Of a stretch of 64,000 bases of DNA, positions 58,778 to 64,000 are shown in pieces. The stretch is from Oscillospiraceae bacterium (GTDB taxonomy: Bacteria; Bacillota; Clostridia; Oscillospirales; CAG-272). The position numbers and the translations under genes are program-made. The notes beneath the pieces are model-generated. The model was not told the origin of the DNA. It saw only the letters and a program-made list of their open reading frames with translations, and did not search any database. Numbering within the stretch: position 1 is the stretch's first letter; each line of letters begins with the position of its first letter. The stretch spans positions 32,158 to 96,157 of the forward strand of contig SVQY01000004.1 in NCBI GenBank assembly GCA_015065135.1, in the 5' to 3' direction.

Positions 58778-61111
58778 ATGCGTAGAGAAAAGATTTTGTT
58801 TGATCGGGATTGGTACTTCCATCGCGGTGCGGCGGAGGCCGATCTGCCCACGCGCAAGGGAACTGCCTATCTCTCCGCCAAGACCGAGCGTGTCAAGGTG
58901 GGGCCCGCCTGCCGTTATTATGAGATCCCCCCGGCCTTCTCTGCTCACAAGGAGCATCGTGCGGCAAATTGGCAAAAGGTCGATCTGCCTCACGATTTCC
59001 TTCTGAACGATGTGCCGGATCAAAAATACAATGAGGCACTTGGCTTTGTGGACCACGACGGCGCTTGGTACTTAAAGCGCTTCTCGCTTGGAAAAGGGGA
59101 TCAGGGCAAGCGCCTTACCCTGCTTTTTGAGGGGATCACGGGGCATAGCACCGTCTACCTGAATGGCTGCCTGCTAAAGCACAACTTCTGCGGCTATAAC
59201 AGCTTTGAGGTAGATATTTCCGACGTGGCGGACTTCGAGCAGGAGAACGCGCTGGCCGTATTTGTTGCCCCTTATCATTTTGAGGGCTGGTGGTACGAGG
59301 GCGCAGGCATCTACCGCCACGTGTGGCTGAACAAGACCGAGCGCGTTTCCATTGATCTGTGGGGTGTTTATGCCAAGCCCGTGCTGCAAAGGGACGGCAG
59401 CTGGGTGGTGGAGACCGAGCTGACCGTGCGCAATGATGACGATGTGGCGCGCCGCGTTTCGGCCACGGGGAGCATTACCGATGCTGCGGGAAGCACGGTG
59501 GCTGAGGCAAGCTTTGCCGGCGGCCTGATCGCCCCCCGCGAAAAGCGGGTTTTCCATACCCGTTTCACGGTTTCTTCGCCGAGGCTCTGGTCTCCCGATG
59601 AGGCAAATCTCTATACCGTTCATACGGTTTTGAATGCCGGCAAGACCGCCGTGGATGAAAACCGCGTGCGCATCGGCTTCCGTTCCTTTTATATGGATCC
59701 CGACAAGGGATTGTTCATCAACGGCAAGCATTATAAGGTCAAGGGCTACTGCGCCCATGAGGTCTGCGGCTTTGGCGGCAAGGCGGTGGCGGATAACATC
59801 CAGCGTCATCGTGTGAAGCTGATGAAGGAAAGCGGTGCCAACGCCTACCGCTGCTCTCACTATCCCCAGGCCGAGAGCCTGATGGATGCGCTGGACGAGA
59901 ACGGCTTTATCGTGATGGACGAGACCCGTTGGTTCGAAAGCACCGAGGAAAGCCTTGCCCAACTGGAAATGGTCATCAAGCGTGACCGCAACCGTCCCTC
60001 GGTGTTCTTCTGGTCGCTTGGCAACGAGGAGCCGCACCACACCACCGACGTGGGCAGGCGCATCTATAAAACAATGAAGGCCTTCGCCCGTAAGCTGGAC
60101 GACAGACCTATGATCACTGCCGTCACCCACGATCCCGAAAACGCCACCGTCTATGCGGATTGCGATCTGCTGGGCATCAATTATAAGTGGGATCACTACG
60201 AGGCAGTCCATGCCAAATATCCGCACAAGGCGCTCCTTTCCTCCGAGTGCGGCGCTACCGGCACCACCAGAGGCTGGTATCATCCTGCCGACCCGGCACG
60301 CGGTGTAATGTCCGCCTACGATACCACCATCAACAACGCCTTCCGCAGCCGCGAGCGCACCTGGGGTTTCCTCCTGGAGCGGGATTGGCTGATGGGCGGC
60401 TATCATTGGGATTTCAACGAGCATCGCGGTGAGGCTGCCTGGCCCCGTGTCTGCTCGGCCAGCGGAACGGTGGATCTGTTCTGGCGCAAAAAGGATGCTT
60501 TTTATCAGCATCAATCTCTTTGGACAGAGGCGCCAATGGTGCATCTGCTGCCTCATTGGAACCACGAGGGGCTGGAGGGCGAGCCGATCCGTGTGGTGGC
60601 ATACACCAATCAGCCCCGTGTGGAGCTGCTTTTGAATGGCGAGAGCCTTGGCGCCGTTTCTGTGCCGCGCTTCGGCCACGCCGAGTGGCAGGTGCCCTAT
60701 GCCAAGGGCAAGCTGGAGGCGATCGCTACCGACGAGGAGGGCAACGAGACGGCTCGCACGGCACGCGAGACCGCAGGCGCGCCCGTGCGCCTGAAGCTCA
60801 CGTTGGAGACCGATGATCTGAAGGCCAACGGCAACGATATGGCGCTCATTGGCGTTACGGTGCTGGATGCCGAGGGCAGAGTGGTGCCCAACGCTGAGCC
60901 CACGGTGCGCTTTGTCGTATCGGGTGCCGGTGCGCTTTGCGGCACCGGTGGCGCCAATACCGACCACCTGCCGGTCGGCTGCCCCGATCGCAAGCTCTGG
61001 CAGGGCGAGGGGGCCGTAGCAGTCCGGGCAGGGCATACCCCCGGTGAATGCACGGTGATCGCCGAGGCCGAAGGGCTCGGCAGCGCCATCCTGCGTTTTG
61101 TGTTTGAATAA
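58778..61111 (+). CDS. glycoside hydrolase family 2, beta-galactosidase-like
   Basis: A 777-residue GH2 enzyme. The sugar-binding and Ig-like domains are followed by the TIM barrel, with the acid/base Glu417 in WSLGNEEP and the nucleophile Glu490 in SSECGATG. NAYRCSHYP (about 350) is the typical barrel motif. A C-terminal bacterial Ig-like domain (about 650-777; DLKANGNDMALIGVTVLD) is common in the LacZ/BgaM-like subfamily. There is no signal peptide. The ATG at 58778 follows AAAGGAGG; the open frame upstream has no site. It may use galactosides or other beta-glycosides. Confidence 0.9.
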   Translation: MRREKILFDRDWYFHRGAAEADLPTRKGTAYLSAKTERVKVGPACRYYEIPPAFSAHKEHRAANWQKVDLPHDFLLNDVPDQKYNEALGFVDHDGAWYLKRFSLGKGDQGKRLTLLFEGITGHSTVYLNGCLLKHNFCGYNSFEVDISDVADFEQENALAVFVAPYHFEGWWYEGAGIYRHVWLNKTERVSIDLWGVYAKPVLQRDGSWVVETELTVRNDDDVARRVSATGSITDAAGSTVAEASFAGGLIAPREKRVFHTRFTVSSPRLWSPDEANLYTVHTVLNAGKTAVDENRVRIGFRSFYMDPDKGLFINGKHYKVKGYCAHEVCGFGGKAVADNIQRHRVKLMKESGANAYRCSHYPQAESLMDALDENGFIVMDETRWFESTEESLAQLEMVIKRDRNRPSVFFWSLGNEEPHHTTDVGRRIYKTMKAFARKLDDRPMITAVTHDPENATVYADCDLLGINYKWDHYEAVHAKYPHKALLSSECGATGTTRGWYHPADPARGVMSAYDTTINNAFRSRERTWGFLLERDWLMGGYHWDFNEHRGEAAWPRVCSASGTVDLFWRKKDAFYQHQSLWTEAPMVHLLPHWNHEGLEGEPIRVVAYTNQPRVELLLNGESLGAVSVPRFGHAEWQVPYAKGKLEAIATDEEGNETARTARETAGAPVRLKLTLETDDLKANGNDMALIGVTVLDAEGRVVPNAEPTVRFVVSGAGALCGTGGANTDHLPVGCPDRKLWQGEGAVAVRAGHTPGECTVIAEAEGLGSAILRFVFE

Positions 61112-61123
61112 GAGAAACGGGGC

Positions 61124-61195
61124 GGGGGAGGAGAGAGACCTTTTGAAAAAAGTGTCTCTCTCCTCCCCCCACCTGTGCTTTGCCTTGGCAAAGCA
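61124..61195 (+). terminator. double hairpin terminator after the GH2 gene
   Basis: The purine arm GGGGGAGGAGAGAGAC (61124-61139) pairs with GTCTCTCTCCTCCCCC (61154-61169). A second perfect hairpin, GTGCTTTGCC-tt-GGCAAAGCAC, follows at 61174-61195. Confidence 0.8.
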
Positions 61196-61267
61196 CACCA
61201 CCCCCACCACACTTCCAAAACCTTATGCACTTGAATGGGCATGGCTGCGAGGTGCGATGAAAGGATA

Positions 61268-61296
61268 TTGACAGCAAATACAAGCTACATTATAAT
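61268..61296 (+). promoter_or_regulatory. promoter of the lipoprotein gene at 61353
   Basis: A perfect TTGACA (61268-61273), 17 bases, TATAAT (61291-61296). Confidence 0.85.
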
Positions 61297-61352
61297 GATA
61301 TTGGAGGAAGATCGGAACAGAAAGAATGCTTTGACGAAGGAGGTTATCTGAA

Positions 61353-62396
61353 ATGAAAAAACAAAGAGTTTTTCGCGCAGCTGCTTTTCTTCTATGCATA
61401 GTCATTGCGTTATCGTTTCTCTCCTGTTCGCCTGCCACCGATGTGGTTGAGGTGCAAGCGCTTTTGCCATCTCCGGATGCGATGGAGGGCTACTACAGAG
61501 GGAACAGCGTGACGTTTGAGCCCGAAACGCAAAGCGCTGTTTTTGAAACGCTTTCCCGGATCGTACCGCAGGTGAATAGCTATTTGTGTATCACCGACGA
61601 GGATCTTATGAATTCCGAGCCCACGGTGCGTGATGCAAGCGGGTGCATCAAGCTCACCTACAACACGCCGCATCGGTTTACGGGAGAGCTGAGGCAGCTT
61701 GAAACAGGCGAGGCGGTAGACGTGAAGCCCTTTCGGTACGATACGCTGCTGTTGGAGTTTGTGTTCAACAGGATAGATGTGATCGCGGTCCTGGAGGGCG
61801 AATATCAAAGCATTGGCGGAGGGCGTCTTTCGCTCCGCCTTACCGAGGAGGGCAATGCGCTTTTGGAGGAGCTTTGGAGCCTGATGTTCCCGTGCTTCCC
61901 GGAGGCAACGGGAGTTGAAAGAGGAACGGTCAGCGCAGAGATCACGGACACCGCCCTTTTCTTGCCGCCGCCCACCGCTGTTGTGGTGGTGAGCAACGGC
62001 AACGGCATCAAGCTTTCCGAGGCGCAAGGAGAAGCGGTATATGCTGCCTTTATGGCGCAGATGGAGGGCTTTCTCGGCGCGGATGGCCTTAAGTCCTGGT
62101 TCGTTTTGGGGGACGAATATGCACTTTTGGAGAAATATGAGCTTTGCGTGGAGCTTCGGTACGACAAGCACTATCGGTTTACGGGTGCTTTTGCGGAAGG
62201 CGTTGACGCGTCCTCCTTGGATAGCCCCTTCGTGTTTGATACGGTCCTGCTTGGCATTCGGGGAGAGACCGGCCTGGAAATGATCGCCCACCGAAACGGC
62301 TTTTATTATGGCATCGGCGGCCCACGTATGTTTATGGGGTTTGGCGATGATCACGCCTGTTTTAAGCCTGCCGTGGAAGCGGCGATCGCGCAATAA
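61353..62396 (+). CDS. lipoprotein with two repeated domains, unknown function
   Basis: A 347-residue protein with a lipoprotein signal peptide (SFLSC, Cys25). Two related halves follow. In the first, LTYNTPHRFTGEL (about 108-120) leads to FRYDTLLLEF and EYQSIGGGRLS; in the second, LRYDKHYRFTGAF (about 268-280) leads to FVFDTVLLGI and FYYGIGGPRMF. So the mature protein is a tandem duplication of about 140 residues. The family is not recognised. It has a consensus promoter and GAAGGAGG ribosome site and stands alone. Confidence 0.72.
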   Translation: MKKQRVFRAAAFLLCIVIALSFLSCSPATDVVEVQALLPSPDAMEGYYRGNSVTFEPETQSAVFETLSRIVPQVNSYLCITDEDLMNSEPTVRDASGCIKLTYNTPHRFTGELRQLETGEAVDVKPFRYDTLLLEFVFNRIDVIAVLEGEYQSIGGGRLSLRLTEEGNALLEELWSLMFPCFPEATGVERGTVSAEITDTALFLPPPTAVVVVSNGNGIKLSEAQGEAVYAAFMAQMEGFLGADGLKSWFVLGDEYALLEKYELCVELRYDKHYRFTGAFAEGVDASSLDSPFVFDTVLLGIRGETGLEMIAHRNGFYYGIGGPRMFMGFGDDHACFKPAVEAAIAQ

Positions 62397-62399
62397 AAG

Positions 62400-62438
62400 C
62401 AAAAATGGCGAAGCCTTAAAAGGGCTTCGCCATTTTTT
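62400..62438. terminator. bidirectional terminator between the lipoprotein and XRE genes
   Basis: AAAAATGGCGAAGCC pairs with GGCTTCGCCATTTTT around a short A-rich loop. Confidence 0.85.
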
Positions 62439-62440
62439 GT

Positions 62441-62779
62441 TTAAGAGCGGTCCTGTGGGCCCTGCTCCTTTGCATATACGATAACGGTGGGGTGGGTCTT
62501 CTCCAGATCCTGCACAAGCAGACGCAAATGAGCGCATTGCTCCTCGGTAAGCTTGCTGACGTCTAACGTGTGGGTGTTTTCGCGCCCCAATAGGTAATCG
62601 GTAGAAACGTGGAAGAAATCCGCAAGCTTTACCAGCATCTCGATAGAGGGCAGAACATTGTCGTTTTCCCAATTGGAAACGCATTGCTTGGTAACACCCA
62701 GCCGCTGCGAAAACTCCACTTGGCTAAGGCCGATCTTGCTGCGCAAAAGTTTGATCCGCTCGCTTAACGTTGCTTTCAT
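62441..62779 (-). CDS. XRE-family helix-turn-helix regulator
   Basis: A 112-residue protein. The N-terminal HTH_3 domain (about 5-62, IKLLRSKIGLSQVEFSQRLG then CVSNWENDNVLPS) is typical of Cro/CI-type regulators; the tail (65-112) has no clear effector domain. I choose the ATG at 62779 because GGAGGATGTT precedes it. It is divergent from the DUF4234-like gene 105 bases away, so it may control that gene and itself. Confidence 0.88.
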   Translation of the reverse strand: MKATLSERIKLLRSKIGLSQVEFSQRLGVTKQCVSNWENDNVLPSIEMLVKLADFFHVSTDYLLGRENTHTLDVSKLTEEQCAHLRLLVQDLEKTHPTVIVYAKEQGPQDRS

Positions 62780-62825
62780 AACATCCTCCAAAATCCAATA
62801 TCCAAATACTATTATAAAGTTATTG

Positions 62826-62854
62826 TTGACATCCGCAAAATACTTTAGTATAAT
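62826..62854 (+). promoter_or_regulatory. promoter of the DUF4234-like gene
   Basis: A perfect TTGACA (62826-62831), 17 bases, TATAAT (62849-62854). A possible opposing promoter for the XRE gene (TTGCGG-N17-TATAAT, minus strand) overlaps it. Confidence 0.85.
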
Positions 62855-62884
62855 AATAATTGACTTTCCGAAGGAGGTTTCGCG

Positions 62885-63379
62885 ATGGAGGAGATCAAAT
62901 TGCAGCGTAGCGTCGGATTGTATTTCTTTCTTAATACGATCACGCTGGGTATTTACGGTATGTTTTTCTGGCAAAGGCTCACCCGTGATGTAAATAAGCT
63001 GCTATGGCGAAAGGATGGGCAGCATACGCCCGGTGCGCTGCCGCTCTATCTATTTTCGTTTCTCACACTCGGTATTTATTTCTGGCCGTGGCATCATCGG
63101 CTTTATCGCCGCCTGACCGGTAGCAAGGGCGTTTCGCCGATTACGGCGACCGAGGGCTGCCTGGCGTTTTTCCTTTGGCTTCCGCTTTTTGGCATCTTTC
63201 TTTTCGTTAATTTCATAAAGGCGCAAAGAGAGATCATTGAGGCGGTGAACAGACTGGCGCTTGAGGCTTGCGTGAACGCAGAGGAAGAAAAGGAGCGGGA
63301 GGCGGCAGAGAAGAAGGCCCGGGCGGAAGAAAAAGAGAAGGAGAAAAACAAAAAAGAGGAAGACGAACTGTATTGGTGA
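62885..63379 (+). CDS. DUF4234-like membrane protein with charged C-terminal helix
   Basis: A 164-residue protein. Two copies of the DUF4234 pattern appear, TLGIYGMFFWQRLTRDVN (about 20-37) and TLGIYFWPWHHRLYRRL (about 61-77), each at a membrane helix, and a third helix follows at about 94-112. The last 35 residues are almost only Glu, Lys, Arg and Ala, a long charged helix. Function of the family is unknown. CGAAGGAGG precedes the ATG. The opposite-strand XRE gene may regulate it. Confidence 0.78.
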   Translation: MEEIKLQRSVGLYFFLNTITLGIYGMFFWQRLTRDVNKLLWRKDGQHTPGALPLYLFSFLTLGIYFWPWHHRLYRRLTGSKGVSPITATEGCLAFFLWLPLFGIFLFVNFIKAQREIIEAVNRLALEACVNAEEEKEREAAEKKARAEEKEKEKNKKEEDELYW

Positions 63380-63551
63380 AATTCTTCATTATATGATTTG
63401 CGCGCGCGTGAAAGAACAAAAAGGTCGCGCTTTTCACGGTTTTCAAAACTCTTCATTTATTATATATAGGGGTTTACAGCGGGTGTCAACCACTACATTT
63501 AGGGGGCGAAAAAATTTTTCAAAAAAATCGAAAAAATTTTTGAAAAAGGTA

Positions 63552-63581
63552 TTGACAAGCCCCTCATATCTATGTTATACT
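63552..63581 (+). promoter_or_regulatory. rRNA operon promoter
   Basis: TTGACA (63552-63557), 18 bases, TATACT (63576-63581). An A/T-rich block with AAAAA-TTTTT tracts (63509-63547) lies upstream and may act as an UP element. In the 63380-63794 gap nothing else is evident apart from the 16S leader. Confidence 0.85.
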
Positions 63582-63794
63582 ATGCAAGTCGCCGCGTAAA
63601 AGTGGCGGCGAACGGTCCTTGAAAATTGAATAGCAAGAGATAAGTATGAAGCAAAAGGACACACGCAAGTGTGTAGTATGTGCGAAGAACATCTCGTGAA
63701 TTCTGAAAGAGAAAATACAACTCTAAAAAATAGTAAATGAGCAATCAAGCTCGAAATTGATTTTATCTCCCTTCGCCGGGAGTTAAGATACCAT

Positions 63795-64000
63795 GATTTC
63801 GAGAGTTTGATCCTGGCTCAGGATTAACGCTGGCGGCGTGCATAACACATTCAAGTCGAACGGTGATGAAGGGGCTTGCTCCTTCTGATCAGTGGCGGAC
63901 GGGTGAGTAACGCGTGAGCAACCTGCCCTTGTGTGGGGGATAACGTCTGGAAACGGACGCTAATACCGCATAACCCAATAGTATCGCATGGTACAGTTGG
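63795..64000 (+). rRNA. rrs: 16S ribosomal RNA, 5' end only
   Basis: The conserved AGAGTTTGATCCTGGCTCAG (27F site) begins at 63802, so position 1 is near 63795. GATTAACGCTGGCGGCGTGC, AAGTCGAACG and GTGGCGGACGGGTGAGTAAC follow. The rest lies beyond the window. The pattern is Clostridia-like. Transcription is rightward, away from oriC. Confidence 0.98.

Overview
The window looks like near-origin chromosome of an anaerobic, GC-rich member of class Clostridia (Firmicutes), probably a gut commensal. The evidence is the dnaA-dnaN-recF-remB-gyrB-gyrA block, an mnmG-rsmG-noc/parA/parB block with a parS cluster, a pyruvate:ferredoxin oxidoreductase, Na+-pump decarboxylase subunits, several glycoside hydrolases, and the first ~200 bases of a Clostridia-like 16S rRNA gene at the right edge. 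Finer placement cannot be made from what is visible. Promoters are very regular: many are TTGACA-like, 17 bp, TATAAT-like, often with GTGC just before the -10.

Layout. 0-8 kb: 5' part of a meso-diaminopimelate dehydrogenase gene, an endonuclease/exonuclease/phosphatase family protein, a GH2 beta-mannosidase-like enzyme, a membrane protein, an inositol-monophosphatase family enzyme, a GH43 enzyme and mnmG. 8-10 kb: a gene desert of about 2 kb with a short motif repeated in one orientation, the last copy lying in the start of rsmG. 10-16 kb: rsmG, a Noc-like ParB paralogue, five parS sites, parA, parB, serS and a small membrane protein. 16-27 kb: an acyl-CoA synthetase behind a promoter overlapped by two GTTGA-N4-TCAAC palindromes, a glycerophosphodiesterase, nifJ, and a run of small or envelope genes. 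27-37 kb: gyrA, gyrB, remB, recF, dnaN, oriC, dnaA, all leftward. 37-46 kb: a CopA copper ATPase with a CopZ-like domain fused at its C-terminus, the AraC-luxS-mtnN operon, alr, a lipoprotein, and rpmG-secE-nusG-rplK-rplA. 46-64 kb: tRNA-Trp with a remarkable inverted repeat of its 3' end, an unrecognised TIM-barrel-like protein, decarboxylase beta and gamma subunits, two tail-to-tail MATE transporters, an AraC-GH3-radC-EIIC-GH2 stretch, a duplicated-domain lipoprotein, an XRE regulator divergent from a DUF4234-like protein, then the rRNA operon promoter and 16S start.

Replication. DnaA boxes and a run of TAG triplets (DnaA-trio) lie between dnaN and dnaA, so I place oriC there. Plus-strand genes to the left have C-rich third codon positions and those to the right G-rich ones, which agrees. 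On this reading the parAB block and the rpmG-rplA ribosomal operon both face the replication fork. This differs from the usual Firmicutes arrangement and suggests local inversions.

The most interesting items are the Noc-like protein that has lost both CTP-binding motifs, the palindromic duplication of the tRNA-Trp 3' end with an adjoining 157-bp structured element, the copA gene with an internal Shine-Dalgarno and ATG that could also make free CopZ, the repeated 14-bp motif in the gene desert, and the operator pair at the acyl-CoA synthetase promoter. No CRISPR array, prophage, transposase or complete defence island was seen.
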